Positions 1-7,406 are shown, counted from the stretch's first letter. The stretch: DNA of 22,455 nt from CAZBLP01 sp964492825 (GCA_964492825.1 CAZBLP010000034.1:1-22455); one strand, 5' to 3'. Made by a program: numbers and translations. The notes: generated by a model not told the origin, from the letters alone.

Positions 1-2
1 TT

Positions 3-308
3 AATATAAAAAACAAAAGAAAAGGTCCTCTATGGCAGGGGAGATTTAAGTATGTATTGATAGATTCAGAGGAACAACTTTTGCACCTTACCAGATACAT
101 TCATCTTAATCCATCAAGTTCTGGTATAGTTGATAAACCTGAAGAATGGAAATATTCCTCATATAAGGAATATTTGAAAAAAAGCAATAAATCAATCTGC
201 AGTTTCTCAAAATATATTAATGTGGAACCAGAAGATTATAAAAAATTTATTGAAGAACTAATAGATTACCAAAAAGAATTACATTCCTCCTCCGAAGTGG
301 ATAAATAA
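3..308 (+). CDS. REP-associated tyrosine transposase (Y1/IS200-like), 3' part
   Basis: The reading frame is open from base 3, so the gene begins upstream of the window and only the C-terminal ~101 residues are visible. The stretch KGPLWQGRFK followed by an Asp-Ser-Glu-Glu segment and LTRYIHLNP, then PEEWKYSSYKEYL, is the typical C-terminal signature of the Y1 HUH transposase family that acts on REP palindromes (RAYT). The HUH histidines and catalytic tyrosine would normally lie upstream and cannot be checked here. A TTG at 57 could be taken as a start, but the conserved residues before it show the real start is outside the window. The last residues (SSSEVDK) are encoded by a partial copy of the palindromic repeat found again at 351-384. 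Such proteins process single-stranded REP DNA; whether this one is active cannot be judged from the fragment. Confidence 0.85.
   Translation, partial: NIKNKRKGPLWQGRFKYVLIDSEEQLLHLTRYIHLNPSSSGIVDKPEEWKYSSYKEYLKKSNKSICSFSKYINVEPEDYKKFIEELIDYQKELHSSSEVDK
289..301 (+). repeat. Partial REP-like arm at the end of the transposase gene
   Basis: CCTCCGAAGTGGA here is identical to 371-383, the right arm of the downstream palindrome. It lies inside the last codons of the transposase. A further fragment, CTATCCACC at 336-344, matches the outer left end of the 1289-1326 copy. Together they look like a decayed element. Confidence 0.7.
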
Positions 309-350
309 AATAATCTTCCCCATATGCTCATTCATCTATCCACCCAATCA

Positions 351-384
351 TTCCACCTCGCAGGTGTCCACCTCCGAAGTGGAA
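351..384. repeat. REP-like imperfect palindrome, copy A
   Basis: This is an imperfect inverted repeat with arms of about 16 bases around a TC centre, with two mismatched pairs. Its left 22 bases (352-373) are identical to 1292-1313 in copy B. It sits between a REP-type transposase gene and the DUF2202 gene, which is the usual setting for REP elements processed by a neighbouring RAYT. Confidence 0.75.
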
Positions 385-409
385 AAAATGAAAAATGCAG
401 TACTGAAAA

Positions 410-426
410 TGTCGAGGCATTCGACA
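410..426. promoter_or_regulatory. Dyad upstream of the sigma-54-type promoter, candidate enhancer site
   Basis: TGTCGA, 5 bases, TCGACA is a perfect 6+6 dyad. It ends about 53 bases upstream of the GG of the -24 element. The symmetry and placement suit a bacterial enhancer-binding protein. Which activator would bind is unknown; the spacing does not match the NifA TGT-N10-ACA site exactly. Confidence 0.5.
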
Positions 427-477
427 AAATTGCCGAAAAGCAAACAACTTTTTTCAGTTATTTCAACATGTTATACT

Positions 478-494
478 TTGGCATAGTGGTTGCA
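478..494 (+). promoter_or_regulatory. Sigma-54 (-24/-12) promoter for the DUF2202 gene
   Basis: TTGGCATAGTGGTTGCA has the invariant GG (480-481) and GC (492-493) separated by exactly 10 bases, and agrees with the TTGGCAC-N5-TTGCA consensus at most positions. Transcription would begin near 505, leaving a leader of about 35 bases that contains the AGGAGG ribosome site at 529-534. Confidence 0.7.
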
Positions 495-540
495 TTCAGT
501 GTGATATGATTTTGAAAAAAAATAAAAAAGGAGGAAAAAA

Positions 541-1278
541 ATGAAAAAAATTTTATTAGGAGTAGGATTAATTATTTTATCAATGGCTATGAGTTTAATG
601 GCTCAACCAAGATGGGAAAATGCAAATTTTCAAAGAAGTACAGGTACAGGATTGTACACAGCTATTTCTTCTATGCCTGCACAGGATTTAAGTGATGATG
701 AAAAATCAGGTTTATTAAAAATGAGGCAGGAAGAAAAACTGGCAAGAGATGTATATTTGAAGCTTTATGAAAAATGGGGACTTCAGGTGTTTGCAAACAT
801 AGCAAACAGTGAGCAGAGGCATATGGAGGCAGTAAAAATGCTTCTTGAAAAATATGGAATATCAGATCCTGTTATTGATGATTCAATAGGTGTTTTCAGC
901 GATGAAGAGTTTTCAGGATTGTTTAATGAGCTTGTTGCAACTGGAGAGGCTTCTGAAGTTGATGCATTAAAAGTGGGTGCTGAAATTGAAGATCTTGACA
1001 TATCAGATCTTGAGACTTTAATTGCAAATACGGATAATGATGACATCAAATTTGTTTATGAGAGGTTAATGAACGGTTCGTATAACCATATGAGAGCTTT
1101 TTCAAATATGTTGCAATCTTATGGTGAAAGCTATACACCAAAATATATCTCTGAAGATGAGTATAATGAAATCCTTTCCACTCAATCACAAACTCAAAGA
1201 GGAAAAGGCAGAAAAGGTAGTAGAGGTGGCAGAATGGGAATGAATGACGGCTCATGTTTGTATAATACATATCAGTAA
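541..1278 (+). CDS. Secreted ferritin-like DUF2202 protein
   Basis: The 245-residue product starts with a signal peptide (KK, then a hydrophobic run to about residue 20, ending ...LMAQP). The central region carries the DUF2202 motifs: MRQEEKLARDVYL (61-73), NIANSEQRHMEA (86-97), VGAEIEDLDI (145-154) and NGSYNHMRAF (178-187). The pattern Glu64/65, Glu91-x-x-His94, Glu148/150 and His183 is compatible with a four-helix diiron ferritin-like fold; metal binding is inferred, not shown. The C-terminal tail from residue ~215 is rich in Gly, Arg and Lys. AGGAGG six bases before the ATG supports the start. A sigma-54-type promoter lies upstream, and REP-like palindromes flank the gene on both sides. 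The physiological role of the family is not well defined; a link to oxidative or metal stress is only a guess. Confidence 0.85.
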   Translation: MKKILLGVGLIILSMAMSLMAQPRWENANFQRSTGTGLYTAISSMPAQDLSDDEKSGLLKMRQEEKLARDVYLKLYEKWGLQVFANIANSEQRHMEAVKMLLEKYGISDPVIDDSIGVFSDEEFSGLFNELVATGEASEVDALKVGAEIEDLDISDLETLIANTDNDDIKFVYERLMNGSYNHMRAFSNMLQSYGESYTPKYISEDEYNEILSTQSQTQRGKGRKGSRGGRMGMNDGSCLYNTYQ

Positions 1279-1288
1279 CATCTACCCT

Positions 1289-1326
1289 CTATCCACCTCG
1301 CAGGTGTCCACCTGCGAGGTGGATAG
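1289..1326. repeat. REP-like perfect palindrome, copy B, between convergent genes
   Basis: An 18-base arm, a TC centre and an exactly complementary 18-base arm form a perfect hairpin in the 51-base gap between the DUF2202 stop and the ispG stop. It shares 22 identical bases with copy A (352-373) and has GTGG-type ends. There is no clear U tract on either strand, so it is primarily a REP-like repeat, but it may also act as a bidirectional transcript end for the two convergent genes. Confidence 0.8.
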
Positions 1327-1329
1327 AAT

Positions 1330-2379
1330 TTATAGAATCATCTTTTTTATTTCCGCTAAAAGCTCAGACTCTAATTTATTTTCAGGTATTTTTTTTATAA
1401 TTTTACCTTTTTTAAAAATCAATCCCGTTCCTTTGCCTCCTGCTATTCCTATATCAGCTTCCTTTGCTTCTCCGGGACCATTTACAACGCATCCCATAAC
1501 AGCAACTTTAATGGGTTTTTCAATATAACTAAGTTTATCTTCTATTCTCTGAGCCAAATTTATAATATCAATTTCTGTTCTACCGCAGGTAGGACATGAA
1601 ATTACTTCAATACCTCTTTTACGTAGTCCAAGATAATTCAATATTTTCCAAGCAACTGCCACTTCTTCAGCAGGATCTCCTGTAAGAGAAACCCTGAGAG
1701 TGTCGCCAATTCCTTTGTAAAGCAAAATCCCTATGCCAATTGCAGATTTAATTGTGCCTGACTTAATAGTGCCTGCTTCTGTTATTCCAACATGCAGAGG
1801 ATAATCAACAATTTTTGATAATTTTTCATAACTTTCCACTGTAAGACCTACATCTGAAGCTTTTAAAGAAACCTTAATATCAGAAAAACCCATTTTTTCT
1901 ATTAATCTGACATTTTTCAATGCACTTTCAACAAGAGCATCAGCACATATTGAACCGAACTTATTAAAAATATCTTTTTCAAGAGAACCAGCATTGACCC
2001 CTACCCTAATTGATATACCGTGCATTTTTGCAGAATCTACAACTTGTTTAACTCTCTTTTTCTCTCCAATATTTCCGGGATTGATTCTAACAGCATCTGC
2101 TCCGTTTTCTATTGAAGCAACAGCCAGCTTATGATGAAAATGTATATCAGCAATAAGCGGTATATTAATTTGAGATTTTATGTCTTTAATTTTAATAGCT
2201 GCTTTCTCAGTTGGCACAGCGACCCTAATAACTTCGCATCCGACTTTTTCAAGATTTAAAATTTGAGCAACTGTTGCATCAACATCTTCTGTTCTGGTAT
2301 TTGTCATTGATTGCACAACAATAGGATTATTACCGCCGATCTTCACATTGCCAATCTTTACAACTCTTGTTTTTCTCAT
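1330..2379 (-). CDS. ispG: 4-hydroxy-3-methylbut-2-en-1-yl diphosphate synthase (flavodoxin/ferredoxin)
   Basis: This is the penultimate enzyme of the MEP isoprenoid pathway. It converts the cyclic diphosphate MEcPP to HMBPP with electrons passed through a [4Fe-4S] cluster. The 349-residue protein has the TIM-barrel N-terminal part (VQSMTNT at 22-28, LIADIHFHHKLA around 75-86, VRINPGNIG at 97-105) and the C-terminal cluster domain. The cluster ligands are Cys262 and Cys265 in SCPTCGRTE, Cys297 in MGCVVNGPGE, and Glu304. The length matches the short bacterial form without the inserted domain. GGAG nine bases before the ATG supports the start. It is the last gene of a minus-strand run behind the PPC gene (27-base gap), and the REP-like hairpin follows the stop by three bases. 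Confidence 0.97.
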   Translation of the reverse strand: MRKTRVVKIGNVKIGGNNPIVVQSMTNTRTEDVDATVAQILNLEKVGCEVIRVAVPTEKAAIKIKDIKSQINIPLIADIHFHHKLAVASIENGADAVRINPGNIGEKKRVKQVVDSAKMHGISIRVGVNAGSLEKDIFNKFGSICADALVESALKNVRLIEKMGFSDIKVSLKASDVGLTVESYEKLSKIVDYPLHVGITEAGTIKSGTIKSAIGIGILLYKGIGDTLRVSLTGDPAEEVAVAWKILNYLGLRKRGIEVISCPTCGRTEIDIINLAQRIEDKLSYIEKPIKVAVMGCVVNGPGEAKEADIGIAGGKGTGLIFKKGKIIKKIPENKLESELLAEIKKMIL

Positions 2380-2406
2380 TTATTATATCTCCAAAAACAA
2401 CTCACA

Positions 2407-2838
2407 TTATTTAGAAAACATCCATAATGGAAGTTTTGTGCTTTGGTCAAATCCTCTTTCAAGCGGGATTCCTTCCAAAGATATAATTAAAAATTCAAAT
2501 GCAAAAATTCTGCATCCTTCCATTAAATGCCCTGCTTTTGTATAACCGTTTTCATCAGCCACAACAATATGACAATGTGGAAATGAATGTCCATCTTTAA
2601 TAGAAACATTTCCTGTAAATGATACAACTTCAACAGGTTTATCTACTTCTATTGTCTGATACTTAAACTCTTTCTGATTGTAATAACCTAAAACCGCTTT
2701 TTGCAGAGCGCCTATTCCTGAAATAAATCCAGTTTTTATATTATTATTTTCAAGAAAATCAGTTAAAGATTTAAAAAGATCTTCATCCTTTTGAAATCTG
2801 CCAACATAACTGTTTTCAAATGTATAATTTTCAAACAT
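2407..2838 (-). CDS. PPC (DUF296) domain protein
   Basis: The 143-residue protein is one PPC/DUF296 domain. The fold's motifs are visible: GFISGIGALQKAVLGYY (37-53), a central SIKDG (79-83) and the three metal-ligand histidines at His88 and His90 (PHCH) and His104 (AGHLMEGC). In plants this domain is joined to AT-hooks in DNA-binding proteins; stand-alone bacterial members are small metal-binding trimers of uncertain role. No AT-hook is present here. A G-rich ribosome site (GGGGG) lies close before the ATG, and the gene begins nine bases after the hyuA-like gene, so the two are probably co-transcribed. A DNA-binding role should not be assumed. Confidence 0.88.
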   Translation of the reverse strand: MFENYTFENSYVGRFQKDEDLFKSLTDFLENNNIKTGFISGIGALQKAVLGYYNQKEFKYQTIEVDKPVEVVSFTGNVSIKDGHSFPHCHIVVADENGYTKAGHLMEGCRIFAFEFLIISLEGIPLERGFDQSTKLPLWMFSK

Positions 2839-2847
2839 CCCTACCCC

Positions 2848-4488
2848 CTATGAGTTTGATTTTAAATTTATTTCAACGCCTGATTTTACCTGAGCTTTTA
2901 ATCTGAAGGTTTTTCCAACTTTATAAAAACCTGAAATAATATTAAAAATCATCTCTTCAACAATTTCATACTCTTCATTGTTAAATTTTTCAGATAAAAT
3001 CTCATAACAATCCTCTATTGTAAAATTACTGTCAATTTCATCAAAATAATCAATCTCAGGAATTGTCAGTTTATTAACAGACGTATCTGCAAAAAGGGTA
3101 AGTTCCTTTGTATGCTTGCTCACTGCCGTGCCAATGGCATTTATAACTTCATAATGAGGAACAACTTTGATTTTATACTTGAAATTTGATGATAAAAATT
3201 TTCTAAAACTTTCAGCAGGAGCACCCATTAAATAAATCTTGTCAACTTTAAGTTTTTTATATCCTAAAAACTCTTTTATTGTGTATATGGGACGGTTATT
3301 AATATCTTCAACCAATGTATCCAAAAATCGGTTTAAACTCTCTGAAAAAAGTCTTAATACTTTGTTTGAAGCTTCTTGTTTGTTAATATTTAAAACATTG
3401 GCAAATTCTTCTATATTTTTCTCTATTTTATCAAAATAAGGAGTTTCAAGCTCTTCTGTGTAAAAAACAAAATCTGTGGGAGTTAAATGCTCACCACCAA
3501 AAGCTATTGCAACCCCCTTTCTCTCAGGGCCAATTTTTATTTTGTTGTTCTCAACCCTCACATAACTGTCTCCTCCTATTCCAAGAGAATGGGAATACAT
3601 TGACCTTACAAGAGTCAGTTCATCTCCTATTTTAATACCTTCAGGCTCAAAAAGAGGCAATCCGTTATAAAAAAAGGAAAAATCAGATGATGTACCGCCT
3701 ATGTCAATAACAGCCGCCACTTCATCTTTAATATCCATAAGGCTCATAATTCCTATAATCCCTGCTGCTGAACCTGACAAAATAGTGTATATTGGCCTTT
3801 CATAAGCTTCATTAAGTTTAATAGTGCCACCGTCAGCTTTAAGAATGAATATATCGGTATTAATATTTGATTTATTAAGAAAATTTTTAAAATTATCCAA
3901 AAATAACTTATTTTTTTTATAAGTTGCTGCATTTAAATAAGCTGTATTTATCCTTCTTGGAAAATTCAAACTGCCTGATAAGGAATGACCTGTGGTAACA
4001 TTGTCAAATTTGGTGTCCATTCTTTCTTTAATTAATTTTTCATGCAAAGGATTTCTAATTGAAAATTTAGTGCATATAGCTGCAGTATCAATACCGTTAA
4101 TTAAAAAATTATCAATAATTGTTTCAATATCTTTTAAATTAATATCTTTAATAATTCTGCCTCTATGGTCAATTGCTCCGTCCAAAACATAGGTAAAATC
4201 GTTTTTTTTAAAATTTTCAATAGGTATTCCCGGGCCTCCTGAAATAATAAGCCCTGTTTTAGGCAACTTTTTTTCCAAAATAAGATTAGTGGTTAAAGTT
4301 GTGCTTAATGTGATTTTTTTTATATCAATATCAGGATAATCCTCCAATAAAATGCCAATGACTTTTTCTATTGATTTTTCAAGATTTTCATGCTCTGTTA
4401 AAACTTTGGCTTTATTCACAACTTTGTTGTTCTTAATTAAAACTCCGTCAGTATGTGTGCCGCCAACATCTATTCCCATTCTTGCCAT
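2848..4488 (-). CDS. Hydantoinase/oxoprolinase-type ASKHA ATPase (HyuA-like)
   Basis: This 546-residue protein has the N-terminal hydantoinase/oxoprolinase segment (MGIDVGGTHTDGVL from residue 4, the phosphate-1 loop of the actin-like ATPase fold) and the Hydantoinase_A core, with SGSAAG at 238-243 and a second phosphate loop DIGGTSSDFS at 262-271. Family members use ATP to open cyclic amides such as 5-oxoproline or hydantoins, or act on acetone/acetophenone as part of carboxylases. No HyuB partner is adjacent, so the substrate is open. It is shorter than classical HyuA proteins (around 650-700 residues) and belongs to a stand-alone subgroup. AGGAG precedes the ATG. It is the first gene of the hyuA-like, PPC, ispG run, with a near-consensus promoter at 4551-4579. 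Confidence 0.87.
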   Translation of the reverse strand: MARMGIDVGGTHTDGVLIKNNKVVNKAKVLTEHENLEKSIEKVIGILLEDYPDIDIKKITLSTTLTTNLILEKKLPKTGLIISGGPGIPIENFKKNDFTYVLDGAIDHRGRIIKDINLKDIETIIDNFLINGIDTAAICTKFSIRNPLHEKLIKERMDTKFDNVTTGHSLSGSLNFPRRINTAYLNAATYKKNKLFLDNFKNFLNKSNINTDIFILKADGGTIKLNEAYERPIYTILSGSAAGIIGIMSLMDIKDEVAAVIDIGGTSSDFSFFYNGLPLFEPEGIKIGDELTLVRSMYSHSLGIGGDSYVRVENNKIKIGPERKGVAIAFGGEHLTPTDFVFYTEELETPYFDKIEKNIEEFANVLNINKQEASNKVLRLFSESLNRFLDTLVEDINNRPIYTIKEFLGYKKLKVDKIYLMGAPAESFRKFLSSNFKYKIKVVPHYEVINAIGTAVSKHTKELTLFADTSVNKLTIPEIDYFDEIDSNFTIEDCYEILSEKFNNEEYEIVEEMIFNIISGFYKVGKTFRLKAQVKSGVEINLKSNS

Positions 4489-4550
4489 TTTTAACTCCTA
4501 TAAAATTAATAAATGCTCTTTCCTTTTTGATTTCCTATTATTCAATGTTT

Positions 4551-4579
4551 TTTATACCTAATTTTAATAAACATATCAA
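4551..4579 (-). promoter_or_regulatory. Sigma-70-type promoter of the hyuA-like operon
   Basis: On the minus strand TTGATA (4574-4579) and TATAAA (4551-4556) are separated by 17 bases. Each hexamer differs from consensus at one position. Transcription would start about 55 bases before the hyuA-like ATG. Confidence 0.7.
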
Positions 4580-4602
4580 TTTTTATTTTTTAAAAACTTT
4601 TT

Positions 4603-4635
4603 TATTGACAATAAAATAATAACATAATAACCATT
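4603..4635 (+). promoter_or_regulatory. Promoter-like module TATTGACAAT-N15-TAACCATT before the DHH fusion gene
   Basis: TTGACA at 4605-4610 is followed after 17 bases by TAACCA (4628-4633). The layout resembles the TATTGACAAT-N14-TAACTTAT modules before hrcA and dnaK. Counting from this -10 position, transcription would start within a few bases of the ATG at 4641, and no Shine-Dalgarno sequence is visible, so the message may be leaderless. Confidence 0.5.
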
Positions 4636-4640
4636 CTGCA

Positions 4641-7265
4641 ATGGAAATAATTACCACTCATTTCAATCCTGATTATGATGCACTTGCCAGTGCCATTGCA
4701 GCTAAAAAATTATACCCTAATGCTTACATTGTTTTGCACGGCAATAAAGAAAAAAGCATGAAAAATTTTTTCATACAGACAATACTCTATTCCTTTGATA
4801 TTGTTGATATTAACAAGTTAGACCTAAGCCAAATTACAAGGCTTATAATTGTGGATACATCACGAAAAGACAGAATAGGTGTTTTTTCCGAGATTATTAA
4901 TAACAAAGACATTGAAATTATAGTTTTTGACCACCATCTTGAAGAAAATGAAATAGAAACAGAGCAAAAATTCATAAAAAAATTTGGCGCTTGCACTTCT
5001 ATTTTAGTTGAATTTTTAAAAGAAAGGGACATTTCATTATCTCCTGAAGAAGCAACAACATTAATGATGGGTATTTATGAAGACACTGGCAACCTTACAT
5101 TTAACACAACAACTGAAGCAGACTATTATGCTGCTGCATATTTATTAAAAAACAATGCAAATTTAAATACTGTAAGAGATATCTTATATCATGACATTAC
5201 AATCGAACAAATTGAAATTTTAAAACAATTCATTGAAACAGAAGAAATCATAAATATTCAGGGCACAAATATAGCAATTACCACAGCATCATACGATAGT
5301 TATATTCCTGAAATAGCAGTTGCTGTTCATAAATTTAAAGACATGAAAAACCTTCAGGTAATTATTGCTATTTTAAGACTGGGAAATAAAATTTATCTTA
5401 TTTGCAGAAGCTCAGCACCTGAAATTAGCGTAAAATACATTGCAGAATATTTTGACGGCGGAGGCCACGATTCAGCAGCTTCAGCTGTAATAAAAAACAA
5501 AACCATCATAGAAGTTTACAATGAAATAAAAGCTTTTCTTTTAACACTTGATAAAATAGGCCTTACAGCAAAAGATATTATGACATCACCTGTAATTACA
5601 ATAAAAGAAAATGACAATATATTATATGCAAATGAAATTTTAAACAGATACAATATTAATGTGTTACCTGTGCTGGATGAAAAAACCCACAGAATAATAG
5701 GTTTAATTACCAGACAAATTGTTGGTAAATCAATGTATCATAATTTGGAAAACTTAAAAGTCAAAGAATATATGATTGAAGAATTTGATACTGTAACTTT
5801 AACAACAAATTTCGAAAAAATCAAAGATATTATTTTAAAGGAAAATCAGCGTCTCCTTCCTGTTGTTGAAAATAACAAAGTTATTGGAGTAATAACACGT
5901 ACAGATATTTTAAAAACCATCTACAACATGGAAAACAAAAATAACTACATAGAAAATGATGCTGTTGAAAAAGATGTTAAAAATTTATTAAAAGGCGAGG
6001 TAGCGGATCCAATATTAGATAAATTCAGAATATTAGGTGAAATAGCCGATAAATTAGGGTACAGAGTTTATGTTGTAGGCGGTTTTGTAAGGGATTTAAT
6101 GTTAAGAAGGGAAAATTTCGATGTTGACCTTGTTATTGAAGGAAATGGAATTAAATTTGCAAAGTATGTTTTTCACCACCATGATATAGTTGAAAAAATA
6201 AGGACATATGAAAAATTCAAAACAGCTAAAATATTTTTTAAAGATGGTTTTGTATTTGACCTGGCAACAGCAAGGCTTGAGTATTATGAAAAGCCGGGAA
6301 GCCTTCCAATAGTTCAAAAAAGTTCCCTTAAAATGGATTTGTACAGACGGGATTTTACAATTAACACACTTGCCATTGAAATTACTAAAAATAATTTCGG
6401 CGAGTTAATAGATTTTTTTGGCGGTGTTAAAGATATAAAAGATAAAAAAATCAGAATTATTCATAATTTAAGCTTTGTGGAAGATCCTACGAGAATTTTC
6501 AGAGCATTCAGATTTGCATGCAGATTCAACTTCACCCTTGGTAAACAAACAGAAACTTTAATTAAAAACGCAAAGAGTTTAAAGCTTTTAAACACTGTGC
6601 CCAAATCAAGAATCACCCATGAATTAAAAGCAATTTTCGAAGAGGAAAATGTTAAAGATATAATTGTAATGCTGCATAATTATAAATTATTGAAATTTGT
6701 ATTTTCCAAAACCAATATAAATCAGAATATCTTTAATTTAATAAGCGAACTGGAAGAAGTTACAAATTGGCATAAATTAACTTTTCCAAACGAATACATT
6801 GAAAGATGGATAGTGTTTTTAATAGCTTTTGTTTATAGACTGAAAAGGGAAGAGGTTATAGAATCGTGTGATATAATAGGATTAAATGAAAAACATTGCG
6901 CAAAAATCATAAATATTTTAAATGAAACCAATATAATCTTAAAAGAATTGGTTTTGGAAAAACAATCAAGCACATATAAGAGGTACAATCTGCTAAAAAA
7001 CAAACATATTGAAAGCTTACTCTTCTGTATAGCAAGAACATCAACAGAAAGGGTAAAACAGTACATTATTGAGTTCTTAATCAAACACAGATTTGTAAAA
7101 CCAGATTTAACAGGATACGATTTAATAAAAATGGGTCTGAAACCTTCACCTGTTTTTAAAGAAATTTTTGAAAAAATAATAGAAATGAAGCTAAATGGAA
7201 AAATTAAAAATATAAATGATGAACGGCACTTTGTGGAGAAATATTATAAAAAAGAAACAATCTAA
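4641..7265 (+). CDS. DHH phosphoesterase - CBS pair - tRNA nucleotidyltransferase/poly(A) polymerase fusion
   Basis: The 874-residue protein has three parts. Residues 1-300 are a DHH/DHHA1 phosphoesterase: THFNPDYDALAS (6-17), VDTS (71-74), the name motif FDHH (96-99), GIYEDTGNL (144-152) and the DHHA1 signature DGGGHDSAAS (272-281). Residues ~305-430 are two CBS repeats, each beginning near a DIMTSPV/EYMIEE-type segment. Residues ~455-870 are a class II nucleotidyltransferase: VYVVGGFVRDLML (476-488), the metal aspartates in DVDLVIEG (Asp494, Asp496), YRRDFTINTLAI (568-579) and EDPTRIFRAFRFA (614-626). The same architecture is known in A-adding tRNA nucleotidyltransferases of deep-branching bacteria such as Aquifex. 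The sequence alone does not say whether this one adds A, CC or full CCA. The DHH part could act as an oligonucleotide or cyclic-dinucleotide phosphodiesterase, and the CBS pair may sense adenylates. No second nucleotidyltransferase is in the window. Confidence 0.92.
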   Translation: MEIITTHFNPDYDALASAIAAKKLYPNAYIVLHGNKEKSMKNFFIQTILYSFDIVDINKLDLSQITRLIIVDTSRKDRIGVFSEIINNKDIEIIVFDHHLEENEIETEQKFIKKFGACTSILVEFLKERDISLSPEEATTLMMGIYEDTGNLTFNTTTEADYYAAAYLLKNNANLNTVRDILYHDITIEQIEILKQFIETEEIINIQGTNIAITTASYDSYIPEIAVAVHKFKDMKNLQVIIAILRLGNKIYLICRSSAPEISVKYIAEYFDGGGHDSAASAVIKNKTIIEVYNEIKAFLLTLDKIGLTAKDIMTSPVITIKENDNILYANEILNRYNINVLPVLDEKTHRIIGLITRQIVGKSMYHNLENLKVKEYMIEEFDTVTLTTNFEKIKDIILKENQRLLPVVENNKVIGVITRTDILKTIYNMENKNNYIENDAVEKDVKNLLKGEVADPILDKFRILGEIADKLGYRVYVVGGFVRDLMLRRENFDVDLVIEGNGIKFAKYVFHHHDIVEKIRTYEKFKTAKIFFKDGFVFDLATARLEYYEKPGSLPIVQKSSLKMDLYRRDFTINTLAIEITKNNFGELIDFFGGVKDIKDKKIRIIHNLSFVEDPTRIFRAFRFACRFNFTLGKQTETLIKNAKSLKLLNTVPKSRITHELKAIFEEENVKDIIVMLHNYKLLKFVFSKTNINQNIFNLISELEEVTNWHKLTFPNEYIERWIVFLIAFVYRLKREEVIESCDIIGLNEKHCAKIINILNETNIILKELVLEKQSSTYKRYNLLKNKHIESLLFCIARTSTERVKQYIIEFLIKHRFVKPDLTGYDLIKMGLKPSPVFKEIFEKIIEMKLNGKIKNINDERHFVEKYYKKETI

Positions 7266-7366
7266 CCTGTACTGAAAAGAGAGGAGATGTGGGCAGCATC
7301 TCCTCTCAGGGGCAAAACGGGCTTTCTTTTCAGGATAGTGGGCAGCTATCCCAAAGGCCTAACAGG
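7266..7366. ncRNA. Unclassified structured element with twin hairpins of identical loop
   Basis: Directly after the DHH fusion stop, CCTGT (7266-7270) and ACAGG (7362-7366) can close a ~100-base structure. CTGAAAA (7272-7278) pairs with TTTTCAG (7327-7333). Inside are two hairpins: an 11-bp stem at 7279-7289/7297-7307 and a 6-bp stem at 7333-7338/7346-7351. Both carry the same loop TGGGCAG closed by a G-C pair. GGCCT at 7356-7360 could pair with GGGC of either loop, giving a possible pseudoknot. There is no U tract, so it is not an ordinary terminator. I do not recognise an RNA family. It could be an RNA on either strand, a 3'-UTR structure, or a small REP/MITE-like DNA element. Confidence 0.45.
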
Positions 7367-7406
7367 TAATACATTGGGTGTAAAAGGCAAAATAAAAATC
7401 TTAAAC

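Noticed and set aside
324..509. Open frame of about 60 codons between the transposase and DUF2202 genes
   Set aside because: It runs through the REP-like palindrome and the sigma-54-type promoter, has no ribosome site and no recognisable protein features.
7266..7366. Reading the twin hairpins as the terminator of the DHH fusion gene, or as a known metal or nucleotide riboswitch
   Set aside because: There is no U tract after either hairpin, it lies downstream rather than upstream of genes, and the conserved cores of the riboswitch classes I know are not present.
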